From the NCBI GenBank assembly GCA_964588285.1, contig CAZPNX010000003.1:111994-175993 (forward strand): 64,000 bases of DNA, in the 5' to 3' direction. The DNA is from CAZPNX01 sp964588285 (GTDB lineage Bacteria > Edwardsbacteria > AC1 > EtOH8). The stretch's first letter is position 1; every line of letters begins with the position of its first letter. Position numbers and translations under genes: made by a program. Below, one piece after another: positions 54,648 through 62,751 of this stretch. The notes under the pieces were generated by a model. That model saw nothing but the letters and a program-made list of their open reading frames with translations. It did no database searches and had not been told where the DNA came from.

Positions 54648-55547
54648 ATGAAGAGCAAATACAGCGTAGGGATTGCAGCTTATAACGAGGCGGCCAACAT
54701 CGGCAATTTACTGGACCGCCTCTTGTCATACCGGCCGGAGACTTCCGGGTTGAGTGAGTTGATAGTGGTGGCTTCGGGGTGCACTGACGGCACCGATGAT
54801 ATCGTCAAGCAATTCTCCGTCCGGGACAACAGGGTTAAACTGTTTGCTGAACCCAGGCGGACCGGGAAAGCCTCGGCGGTCAATCTTTTCATTGAACAGG
54901 CTGGCAATGACCTGCTGGTGTTGATGAGCGCCGACATTCTGCCCGATGCCGGAGCCTTGGATCACCTGATGAGACATTTTTCTGATCCCACCATTGGGGT
55001 TGCCGCTGGCCGGATAGTCCCGCTGAATGACCGTTCCAGCTTCATGGGCTATTATGTTAACCTCTTCTGGTCATTGCACCACCGGATAGCTCTGCAGAGT
55101 TTTAAGGCAGGGGAGGTGGTGGCCTTTCGCAAGGTTTTCTTTGCGATACCGACCGATACCGCCACCGATGAGACCTGGATAGTTCAGCAGGTCATCGAAA
55201 AAGGATATCTGCCGCGGTACGTTCCACAGGCGGTCTTTCGCAACCGGGGCCCTGACAACATCGGCGATTTCCTCAAGGTCCGCCGGAGACATCTGGTGGG
55301 CTACCACCATCTGTTGAAGATGCGACCGGAATGGCGCCTTCCGGAGACAATGAACAATCTCAAGGTCTTTCGCCTTCTGGCAGATGAGATGACCCTGAAC
55401 CCTAGGGAATTGTTTTATCTGGCGGGGGCTCTGGTTTTGGAATTGTGGGCTAGGCTTTTGGCCCGCTATGATTTTTATCTGGCCCGCAGGAATCCCTACA
55501 TCTGGGACATGGCCGCCTCCACCAAAAAGCTGGAGGGGGACAGGTGA
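54648..55547 (+). CDS. GT2 family glycosyltransferase
   Basis: 299 aa. GT2/GT-A core: VGIAAYNEAANIGNLLDRLLSY, ELIVVASGCTDGTDDI, RRTGKASAVNLFIEQA, MSADILPDAGAL (the DxD position reads SAD), TDTATDETWIVQQVIEKGY and RNRGPDNIGDFLKVRRRHLVGY. A C-terminal hydrophobic stretch (LFYLAGALVLELWARLLA) may anchor it at the membrane. Four nt after GT9; the next gene starts inside its 3' end (GTGA). The sugar is unknown. Confidence 0.88.
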   Translation: MKSKYSVGIAAYNEAANIGNLLDRLLSYRPETSGLSELIVVASGCTDGTDDIVKQFSVRDNRVKLFAEPRRTGKASAVNLFIEQAGNDLLVLMSADILPDAGALDHLMRHFSDPTIGVAAGRIVPLNDRSSFMGYYVNLFWSLHHRIALQSFKAGEVVAFRKVFFAIPTDTATDETWIVQQVIEKGYLPRYVPQAVFRNRGPDNIGDFLKVRRRHLVGYHHLLKMRPEWRLPETMNNLKVFRLLADEMTLNPRELFYLAGALVLELWARLLARYDFYLARRNPYIWDMAASTKKLEGDR

Positions 55548-56623
55548 ATCCCTTTATCGGCCAGATGCCATACCGAACATTTAGGGCCTGGGGCTGGCCC
55601 AAGCTTCTGCCGCTGAACTATACCATCAGCGTCACTAGCCGCTGCAACTACCGCTGCGCCACCTGCCGGATATATCAGCACAATTTGCCGGATATGACGC
55701 TTGACCAATACCGGAGCCTTTTCCGATCTTTGGGCCGCTCGCCTTATTGGGCTACATTTTCCGGGGGCGAGCCCTTTCTGAGGGAAGATCTGCCTGATAT
55801 TGTTGATCTTTTCTGCCGGCTTTGCCGGCCACGGCTGGTGAACCTGCCAACCAACGGGAGCCTGCCCGAAAGAATCGCCCGGGCGGCAAAATTTTTGGCG
55901 CGTAATCATCCCCGGATTGATTTTATGGTAAATGTCTCCATCGACGGGGTGGAGGAGGAGCAGGACCGGCTTCGGGGGCATCTTGGGGCCTGGGACAATG
56001 CGGTGGCCACCATTGATCTTCTCAAACAGGGCCGTCCCGGCAATCTGCTGGTGGGGATCGGCTCCGTGATATCTAAAGAGAATCTGGTCAATTTTGCCAA
56101 GGCCAGGGCCCGTTTGGCTGGCTTGGGGGCGGACTCAATGGTGGCCGAGGTGGCTGAAAAAAGAATAGAACTGGGCAATTCCGATCTGGACATCATCCCG
56201 GCTGCCCAAGAATATAAAGCGATTGCCGACCATCTGATAAACGAGATCGCCCTGAATAAAAAAACAGGCTGGGCCGCTTTGACCCAGGCCTTCCGGAGGC
56301 AATATTACGGATACGTTTACCAGGTGCTTCAGGGCAAAGGGGGATTGTCCTGCTACGCCGGGGTTGCTTCGGTCCAGATAATGCCGGATGGCGAGGTGTG
56401 GGCCTGCTGCCTAAAGGGCGACCTGATGGGCCGGCTGCCGGATTTCGGCTGGGACTTTGGAAGGTTATGGCGCTCTTCACCGGCCGACCAGGTCCGCCGC
56501 AGCATCAAAGTCCGAGGCTGCAGCTGCCCCCTGGCCAATGCTGCCTATACCAATATGACCTTCAGCCTGGGACAGAGCCTGAGGGTGCTTGGCAGTTATT
56601 TGAGGATGGGCCGGAGATGGTGA
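55544..56623 (+). CDS. radical SAM / SPASM domain protein
   Basis: 359 aa. 4Fe-4S/SAM site CNYRCATC, followed by FSGGEPFLREDLPDIVDLF (GGE motif) and SIDGVEEEQDRLRG. The C-terminal SPASM-like region has LSCYAGVASVQIMPDGEVWACCLKG and VRGCSCPLAN, which supply ligands for a second cluster. The reaction and substrate are unknown. GTG start overlaps the GT2 stop. Confidence 0.9.
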   Translation: MNPFIGQMPYRTFRAWGWPKLLPLNYTISVTSRCNYRCATCRIYQHNLPDMTLDQYRSLFRSLGRSPYWATFSGGEPFLREDLPDIVDLFCRLCRPRLVNLPTNGSLPERIARAAKFLARNHPRIDFMVNVSIDGVEEEQDRLRGHLGAWDNAVATIDLLKQGRPGNLLVGIGSVISKENLVNFAKARARLAGLGADSMVAEVAEKRIELGNSDLDIIPAAQEYKAIADHLINEIALNKKTGWAALTQAFRRQYYGYVYQVLQGKGGLSCYAGVASVQIMPDGEVWACCLKGDLMGRLPDFGWDFGRLWRSSPADQVRRSIKVRGCSCPLANAAYTNMTFSLGQSLRVLGSYLRMGRRW

Positions 56624-57603
56624 GGATGTTCAAAACTTTGGCCGCAATGGTTCTGTGGAGCGTAGCCTTCGTTCCGTTAAATCTCTTCGTCCTGGCAGTT
56701 TTCCTCAGGCAGGCGCTATCGGCCAAACCTTCCGGCCGCGCTGAAAAAATTACGGGGAATGATGATGAGCTGATCAGAGGATTTGTTGAAAAAAATCTCT
56801 GTTACATGAAGGAGCGAAGCCATGACGAGGGGCTGGGCACCAGATATGAGAGAATGATGGTTGATCGGCTTTTGTACCATCTGGCCCTGAAGCACGGGGT
56901 CAAAAGCGTTCTGGAATCGCCGGCCGACGGCATCACCGGGGTCCCTGGCGCCAACAGCCTGGTCCTGGCAGATTATCTGAAATGCCGGGTGGCACTGTCA
57001 AATCCCTCGCAGGAACTCCTGAAGCAGGCGCTCGACACTTGGCGGCGCCATGGGCTGGCTGCGCTGGTGTCTCCGGTAAACTCACCGGTGGCTTCGCTGC
57101 CTTTTGCCAATGGTCATTTTGACCTGGCCTGGAGCTTCTGTATGTTGGAGAAGCTGTCTCGGCCGGTGGAGTACCTCAGGGAGCTGTCCCGGATGAGTCC
57201 CGGACTGGTGCTGATCGTTGTCATCAACCAATCAAACCTGGGGAATGCACTGCATCACTGGTACCACAGAATAATGAAGGCCGAATGGGACCATGGCCAT
57301 GCCGAGCTGACCAACCTCCGGGGTCTGGTGGAGGCTTTCGAGATGGCTGGGTTGGAGGTGTTGGAAACCGGGGCGGTGGACGTTCCCCCGTCCATCGACA
57401 CCCAGGATATGCCCCTCAAGGATGATATTCAGCGGGTGGCTTCCCTGTTTGGACGGAGCTGGGAATGGAGGCTGGAGGGTTCGTCCGCCGGCCGTTCAGG
57501 GCTCCTGGAATATTTTCGATGGCTGGAGGATAATCTCCCCGATTGGTTCAAAAGAGTTAACGCCCACCATGTTTACGTGCTGGGTCGGGTCCGAAGAGTG
57601 TGA
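56617..57603 (+). CDS. methyltransferase-like protein with N-terminal membrane anchor
   Basis: 328 aa from ATG 56617 (GTG 56620 and ATG 56626 are alternatives). An N-terminal TM (LAAMVLWSVAFVPLNLFVLAVFL) is followed by a class-I methyltransferase-like core: VLESPADGITGVPGANS at the SAM loop (degenerate), then SLPFANGHFDLAWSFCMLEKLSRPVEYLRELSRM. The Gly-rich loop is atypical, so it may be inactive or bind another nucleotide. It overlaps the radical SAM gene by 7 nt. Confidence 0.78.
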   Translation: MVRMFKTLAAMVLWSVAFVPLNLFVLAVFLRQALSAKPSGRAEKITGNDDELIRGFVEKNLCYMKERSHDEGLGTRYERMMVDRLLYHLALKHGVKSVLESPADGITGVPGANSLVLADYLKCRVALSNPSQELLKQALDTWRRHGLAALVSPVNSPVASLPFANGHFDLAWSFCMLEKLSRPVEYLRELSRMSPGLVLIVVINQSNLGNALHHWYHRIMKAEWDHGHAELTNLRGLVEAFEMAGLEVLETGAVDVPPSIDTQDMPLKDDIQRVASLFGRSWEWRLEGSSAGRSGLLEYFRWLEDNLPDWFKRVNAHHVYVLGRVRRV

Positions 57604-57609
57604 TCGGCT

Positions 57610-58683
57610 GTGCCAAAGATGAAAATTACATATCCCGGCCAGGTGGCGCAGTTTCAGGATATTGGAGGCAGGTTTCTTTCTGTCAGGTATTTCGGCTGGC
57701 GTAAGGCGGCCAATTTATTGGCGGGATTATTGCAGTCTTTGATTCTGCCGGATCGTGCCTTTGCCCGGCCGATGAAGCTGATCGTCGAGCCAGCCAATCT
57801 CTGCAACCTAGCCTGTCCTCTGTGCCCCACCGGGCGCGGCATCTCCGACCGGGATAAAAACCTGCTGGATTTTGACCTGTTTCGCAAGGCGATCGATCCT
57901 CTGGCTCCCTTTCTATACGAGGTCTATCTGTACAACTGGGGTGAACCGTTGCTGAATGGCCAGCTGTTCGAGATGATCCGTTATTGTGCGGCAAAAAATA
58001 TCCGGACGGTTGTCTCCACCAACCTGACTTTGTTTGGATCCCCGATGCTGGAGCCGCTGTTCGCTTCGGGGTTGGATACCATAATTGTCTCGCTGGACGG
58101 GGCCTCGGAGGAAGGATATTCCAGCTACCGGCGGGGAGGCGATTTTAAAAAAGTGCTGTCGGCCCTGGGGGAGATCGCCGCTCAAAAAAGGCGGCGGAAC
58201 GCAAGATATCCCCGGCTGGTCTGGCAGTTTATCGTATTCCGGCACAATCAGGCGGAGATGCTGCCGGCGGTTGAGATGGCCCGCCAGATAGGCGTTGACG
58301 AGATCAGCTTTGTTGCTCCCTTTTCTCCGATGGAGGAGATGCCTTATACCTCGCCCTGGCAGAAGGCCGTAGAGCTGCGAAACTATCTGCCGGAGGACCA
58401 GAGGTTCAACCTGTTGCAACCTGGGTCGTACCGTCGTCCAGTCAAACCATTGCGCTGCACCTATCTTTGGAACCAGATGGCCATCAGGCCGGATGGTGGA
58501 GTGGCCCCCTGTTGCGGAGCCTATTATAAGAAGGACGATTTCGGGTCGCTGTGCCGGGAGGGGATAATGGAGATATGGAACAATGGCAATTACCGGCGGG
58601 CCCGGCGGGCCTTCCGGTCGCAGGGGGCTGTCTCCAGCGGAAACATCTGCGACAGCTGCATTAAAAACGAGATCAATGTATGA
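57610..58683 (+). CDS. radical SAM / SPASM domain protein (second)
   Basis: 357 aa. CNLACPLC gives the first cluster (with PTGRG after it); YNWGEPLLNGQLFEMIRYC is the GGE-like segment with Trp-Gly-Glu; VSLDGASEEGYSSYRRGGDF follows. SPASM cysteines appear in RCTYLWNQMAIRPDGGVAPCCGAYYKK and GNICDSCIKNE. GTG start, with an alternative ATG at 57619. It overlaps the DUF362 gene by 4 nt. Confidence 0.9.
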   Translation: MPKMKITYPGQVAQFQDIGGRFLSVRYFGWRKAANLLAGLLQSLILPDRAFARPMKLIVEPANLCNLACPLCPTGRGISDRDKNLLDFDLFRKAIDPLAPFLYEVYLYNWGEPLLNGQLFEMIRYCAAKNIRTVVSTNLTLFGSPMLEPLFASGLDTIIVSLDGASEEGYSSYRRGGDFKKVLSALGEIAAQKRRRNARYPRLVWQFIVFRHNQAEMLPAVEMARQIGVDEISFVAPFSPMEEMPYTSPWQKAVELRNYLPEDQRFNLLQPGSYRRPVKPLRCTYLWNQMAIRPDGGVAPCCGAYYKKDDFGSLCREGIMEIWNNGNYRRARRAFRSQGAVSSGNICDSCIKNEINV

Positions 58684-59822
58684 CCAGCCGGGTGTATCTT
58701 AAAAAAATATCGACCCCGGCTAAGTTCCGGGAGTGGTTGAGTTCTCTTCCTTTGGAGATCCCCCGGGACCGGCCGGTGGTTTTGAAGCCCAATCTGGTCT
58801 TCCCGGCAGGCTGGAGAAGCGGGGTGGTCAGCGATGTCCGCTTGGTCAGACAGCTTATTGAATACCTTAAAGAACTGGGGACAAGATCCATCATCCTGGC
58901 TGAGGGGCCGGGGCTGGGAGTATCAGTGGCCGAAGCTTTCGATAAAAGCGGATTTTTAGCTCTATCAAAAGAGACCGGGGTTCCGCTGATAGATCTGAAC
59001 CAATCTCGCCGGTATCCCGTAAAGTGGTATGACGGCGAGTTGCATATTCCCGAAATATTTCAGGGGGCCTATTACATCAACCTTCCCAAGGTAAAGACCC
59101 ATTTGAATACCTTGGTCACCCTGGGATTGAAGAATCAGAAGGGTCTTCTGTCCTACGCTGACAAGAAAAGGTTTCACCGCAATGGCCTGCATCGGCCGGT
59201 GGCCGAGCTCCTGTCGGTCATCAGGCCGGACCTGACCATTCTTGACGGATTTTGGGCTATAGAGGGAGATGGGCCGCTGGCGGGGGGAGGCCGGGTGAAA
59301 TTGGGGGCGGTGGCAGCGGGGACCGACCCGCTGGCGGTTGACAGCGTAGGGTGCCGGCTGATGGGCATCGACCCGATGGAGGTGGAGCACCTGCGCCTGG
59401 CTCATCAAATGAATCTGGGCGATACCGATCCTGAGGTGCTGGGCGATAGGCTGGAGGACTGCGTTCGGAAGTTCAAACGGCCCGAAATGGAATTGCTGAA
59501 AATAATGGGCTTGCGAAACCAGCGTACCCCGCTGGCCTGCAGCCTGTGCGGGGCGGCCGCCCATCAGGGGCTGGTCTCTTCGGCAAAAAATCCCGCTAGA
59601 TGGGCCCGCAGCTTGATGCCAGTGCTGTGGCAGATGGTGTTCGGCCGGGTGGATTTTGTATATGGGCATAAGGCAGAGATTCCCCGGGGCAGCCGCAAGA
59701 CCATCGCGGTGGGAGAATGCACCAAGCACTTGAAGGATGACCCCCGGGTGATCTGGGTGGAGGGCTGTCCTCCCTCGCCGGAGCTGCTGGCCGAGGCCTT
59801 TGCCAGGCTGGGAGTCAAATAA
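58680..59822 (+). CDS. DUF362 domain protein
   Basis: 380 aa. Typical DUF362 body: VVLKPNLVFPAGWRSGVVSDVRLVRQLIEYL, ILAEGPGLG, YYINLPKVKTHLNTLVTLGLKNQKGLL, and ILDGFWAIEGDGPLAGG with AAGTDPLAVDSVGCRLMGID. The common C-terminal ferredoxin domain is missing, but Cys pairs occur in ACSLCGAA and in VGECTKHLKDD and VEGCPPSP, which may hold a cluster or metal. The ATG overlaps the previous stop. Family function is unsettled. Between two radical SAM genes, a redox or cofactor role is the natural guess. Confidence 0.88.
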   Translation: MTSRVYLKKISTPAKFREWLSSLPLEIPRDRPVVLKPNLVFPAGWRSGVVSDVRLVRQLIEYLKELGTRSIILAEGPGLGVSVAEAFDKSGFLALSKETGVPLIDLNQSRRYPVKWYDGELHIPEIFQGAYYINLPKVKTHLNTLVTLGLKNQKGLLSYADKKRFHRNGLHRPVAELLSVIRPDLTILDGFWAIEGDGPLAGGGRVKLGAVAAGTDPLAVDSVGCRLMGIDPMEVEHLRLAHQMNLGDTDPEVLGDRLEDCVRKFKRPEMELLKIMGLRNQRTPLACSLCGAAAHQGLVSSAKNPARWARSLMPVLWQMVFGRVDFVYGHKAEIPRGSRKTIAVGECTKHLKDDPRVIWVEGCPPSPELLAEAFARLGVK

Positions 59823-61196
59823 ATGGCCAGAGTCCTTTTGCTTAACCCGCCGGGCGATAAAATTTACCTGCGCGACAGCTACTGCAGCAAGGTCTCCAAG
59901 GCGGCCTATCTGACCCCGCCCATCGATCTGTTGGTGATCAGCGGTTACCTGGCCGGCCGGCATGAGATTCAGGTCCTTGATGCCATGGCCGAAAACCTTT
60001 CGGTTAGCCAGGCTCTGGCTAAAATTAAGTCCGGCCGGCCGGATTACATCGTGTCGCTTTTCGGATCGGCTTCCCGGATAAACGATATCGGGTTTTTCAG
60101 GTTGCTTAAGGAGGCCCTGCCCTCGGTCAGACTTATCGTCAGCGGAGACGCCGGTTTTGATGACACCGAAAAGCTATTGAATGAAAATCCTTTCCTCGAT
60201 GCCGTTTTGCTGGATTATGCCTCCACCGGCTGGCTGCCTTATCTGCAAGGTGATAAGCCGGCGGCAAGGGATATCGCCTATTTGCATGAGGGAATCTATA
60301 CCTCAAGGCGGAGCGGCAGGTCAGGGGAATATTCCATCGGGGTGCCCCGGCTGGAGATCTTTCCCTATAAAAAATACCGGATGCCGTTCGCCTGCCGGCT
60401 GCCCTATGCCGGGGTGGTGACCGATTTCGGCTGCCCCTTCAAATGCGATTTCTGCCTGATAGGACAGATGCCTTACAAGCTGAGGCCGATCGAAGAGGTG
60501 CTGGAGGAACTCCAGTACATCAAGAAACTGGGCGTAAAATATTTCTCTTTCGGCGACCAGACCTTCGGGGCGGTCAGGGAGAGAACGGAAGAGCTTCTGG
60601 AGGGAATGGCCGCCCGGAACATCGACCTGCCTTGGGGATGCTTCTCCCGGGCCGACCTGCTGAGGCCGGAAATGGTGTCCCGGCTTAAAAAATTCGGATG
60701 CGATCTGGTGATGATAGGAGTGGAATCGGGCAGCCAGGAAATACTCGACCGTCATCACAAGGGGATAAAATTGGAGGTTGTCCGGCAGGCTTTTGCCGAA
60801 TGCCGCAAAGCCGGCATCCGCACGCTGGCTACGTTCATAATAGGCCTACCCGGCGAGACCCGGGAAACCTTCGAGCAGACCTTATCCCTGGCTCTGGAAC
60901 TCGATGCCGATTTCGCCTCCTTCAATCTGCCGGTGGCCAAACCACTCACTCCGCTTAAGGAAAGGGCCGCTAAAGAAGGCTGGCAGCTTTCCGCCAAAGG
61001 GGATCAATCCACGGAGGCCGGGATCGTTTCCGGCCAATTGTCGGCGGAATTGATGGGGATATGGCAGAACGAGGCCTTAAGGAGATTTTATTTAAGGCCG
61101 GGATATTTTTACAAAAGGATATCCTCCCTGCGATCATTTGCCGAATTTAAAATAAACCTGCAGGAAGCGGCTGCGTTATTTTTGGGGGGCAAATAA
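59823..61196 (+). CDS. B12-binding-domain radical SAM protein
   Basis: 457 aa. N-terminal B12-binding-type Rossmann domain (MARVLLLNPPGDK, then LLVISGYLAGRHEIQVLDAMAENLS, YIVSLFGSASRI). The radical SAM core carries CPFKCDFC, ELQYIKKLGVKYFSFGDQTFGAV, and GVESGSQEILDRHHKGI. DxHxxG, the cobalamin lower-ligand motif, is not clearly present. Members of this class methylate, ring-form or rearrange small molecules and lipids. It starts 0 nt after the DUF362 stop; the next gene begins one base after its own stop. Confidence 0.88.
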   Translation: MARVLLLNPPGDKIYLRDSYCSKVSKAAYLTPPIDLLVISGYLAGRHEIQVLDAMAENLSVSQALAKIKSGRPDYIVSLFGSASRINDIGFFRLLKEALPSVRLIVSGDAGFDDTEKLLNENPFLDAVLLDYASTGWLPYLQGDKPAARDIAYLHEGIYTSRRSGRSGEYSIGVPRLEIFPYKKYRMPFACRLPYAGVVTDFGCPFKCDFCLIGQMPYKLRPIEEVLEELQYIKKLGVKYFSFGDQTFGAVRERTEELLEGMAARNIDLPWGCFSRADLLRPEMVSRLKKFGCDLVMIGVESGSQEILDRHHKGIKLEVVRQAFAECRKAGIRTLATFIIGLPGETRETFEQTLSLALELDADFASFNLPVAKPLTPLKERAAKEGWQLSAKGDQSTEAGIVSGQLSAELMGIWQNEALRRFYLRPGYFYKRISSLRSFAEFKINLQEAAALFLGGK

Positions 61197-61197
61197 G

Positions 61198-61929
61198 ATG
61201 AAGGCCATGGTGATGATCCCGACGTACAACGAAGCCGAGAACATTGAAAGGCTGATAAAGGACATTTTCGTCTATGCTCCCGATGTGGATATATTGGTGG
61301 TGGACGATAATTCCCCGGACGGCACCGGCCGGATCGCCGACCGGCTGGCCTCCGCCAATCCCAGATTGCACGTACTGCACCGCAAAAAACTCAGGGGCCG
61401 GGGCCTGGCAGGGATTGCCGGCCTGCGCTATGCCCTTAACTGGGGGGCCGAGGCGGTGGTGGAGATGGACGCCGATTTTTCGCACGACCCCAAATATCTG
61501 CCCTCATTGCTGGAAGGGTTGAACCAGGCCGACGTGGTGCTGGGCTCGCGGTTTGTGCCGGGGGGCGCCGATGTGGGCCGGGGCTTTGTCCGTCATGCCA
61601 TAACGGTATTTGCCAACTGGTATATCCGCCTGGTGCTGAATATCGGGATAAGAGACTGCACTTCCGGTTACCGGGTCTTCAAACGCGAAGTACTGGAGAC
61701 CATAGATGTCGATTCTATGATCTCACGGGGCCCGGCCATTGTTCAGGAGCTGCTCTACAGCAGCCTGCTTTCGGGGTTTAAGGTCAAGGAGGTGCCGATA
61801 GTGTTCATTGACCGGCAGAGGGGAACGTCCAGTTTCAATTTCAGGATCATGTTTGAGGGATTTCTCATGGTTCCCAAGCTGCGCTGGCTGGCAGAGGCTG
61901 AGAGGTGGCAGGAGATGAGGATCAGATAA
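61198..61929 (+). CDS. DPM1-like polyprenol-phosphate glycosyltransferase
   Basis: 243 aa GT2. AMVMIPTYNEAENIERLIKDI, ILVVDDNSPDGTGRIADRL, KLRGRGLAGIAGLRYALNWG, VEMDADFSHDPKYLPSLL (the DxD metal site), VLGSRFVPGGADV, and SSFNFRIMFEGF near the end. It forms polyprenyl-phosphate mannose or glucose, the lipid-linked donor for extracytoplasmic glycosylation. A C-terminal membrane domain is absent, as in the soluble DPM1 type. Sits in the same run of closely spaced genes. Confidence 0.93.
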   Translation: MKAMVMIPTYNEAENIERLIKDIFVYAPDVDILVVDDNSPDGTGRIADRLASANPRLHVLHRKKLRGRGLAGIAGLRYALNWGAEAVVEMDADFSHDPKYLPSLLEGLNQADVVLGSRFVPGGADVGRGFVRHAITVFANWYIRLVLNIGIRDCTSGYRVFKREVLETIDVDSMISRGPAIVQELLYSSLLSGFKVKEVPIVFIDRQRGTSSFNFRIMFEGFLMVPKLRWLAEAERWQEMRIR

Positions 61930-62751
61930 ATGCCGCAACGCTCCGACGATATCGTATGTTGGAACGACGTGGCCGCCCGAGCCGGAAGATATTATCTGCC
62001 GCCGACCCTAACCGAATACAAATGCAAAGAATATCTACGGCTTCTTGATGGCTGGGGAATAGGGCCCTGCCGTCGGGCGTTAATAACCGACCTTTACGAA
62101 TCTTTCTTCTCGCAGACCGGGCTTTGCCAGGCTCTGTCATTAAGGTCGGAAGAGGTTATTGGTCTAGATATTTCTCGGGCCATCTGTATAGGGGCGAAAA
62201 GGGCGGCTTCAGCTACAGGACTGGACATTAAAGAGGTTTCCGGCGATGCCAGGGAAATTCCGCTGGCGAACGATAGCGTCGACCTGATCCTTTCTCCATC
62301 CACCTTTGACCATTTTCCTGAGATCGAAACCGCGCTAGCCGAGTGCTGGCGGGTACTCCGACCGGGAGGGCGGCTGGTATTGGTGCTCAACTCGGCCGAT
62401 AACCCGTTCTACAAATTCGGGGTGAGGCTGGCCGAGCACTTTAAAAGGCGCGAGTATCCAACCGACCATTTCTATACCCGGCGGAAGGTGATCCGTCTAC
62501 TGACGGAAGCCGGATTCAGACCGGGGCGGGCCTTAGCCATAATGAACGTGCCGTTGGGCCTGACAACGATAGCCGAGTTCATTTCCGGCCTGGGAACGCC
62601 GCTGGGGGCACTGGCCAACAGGCTGTTGGTTGGATTTTGCCGCTGCTTGGGACGGGCTGGCAGCCAAGCGGCATCTCTAACAGGCTGGTGGGTGGCGGTC
62701 GAGGGCGTGAAGGGAATTAATAAACCAGATAGAGCCATCCATGAAGTATAA
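61930..62751 (+). CDS. SAM-dependent methyltransferase
   Basis: 273 aa. Class-I core: GLDISRAICIGAKRAAS (motif II region), VSGDAREIPLANDSVDLILSPSTFDHF, and ALAECWRVLRPGGRLVLVLNSADNP, typical of Methyltransf_11. The Gly-rich motif I is weak (ALITDLYESFFSQTGLC). It starts directly after the DPM1-like stop and overlaps the PLP enzyme gene by 11 nt. The substrate is unknown. Confidence 0.85.
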   Translation: MPQRSDDIVCWNDVAARAGRYYLPPTLTEYKCKEYLRLLDGWGIGPCRRALITDLYESFFSQTGLCQALSLRSEEVIGLDISRAICIGAKRAASATGLDIKEVSGDAREIPLANDSVDLILSPSTFDHFPEIETALAECWRVLRPGGRLVLVLNSADNPFYKFGVRLAEHFKRREYPTDHFYTRRKVIRLLTEAGFRPGRALAIMNVPLGLTTIAEFISGLGTPLGALANRLLVGFCRCLGRAGSQAASLTGWWVAVEGVKGINKPDRAIHEV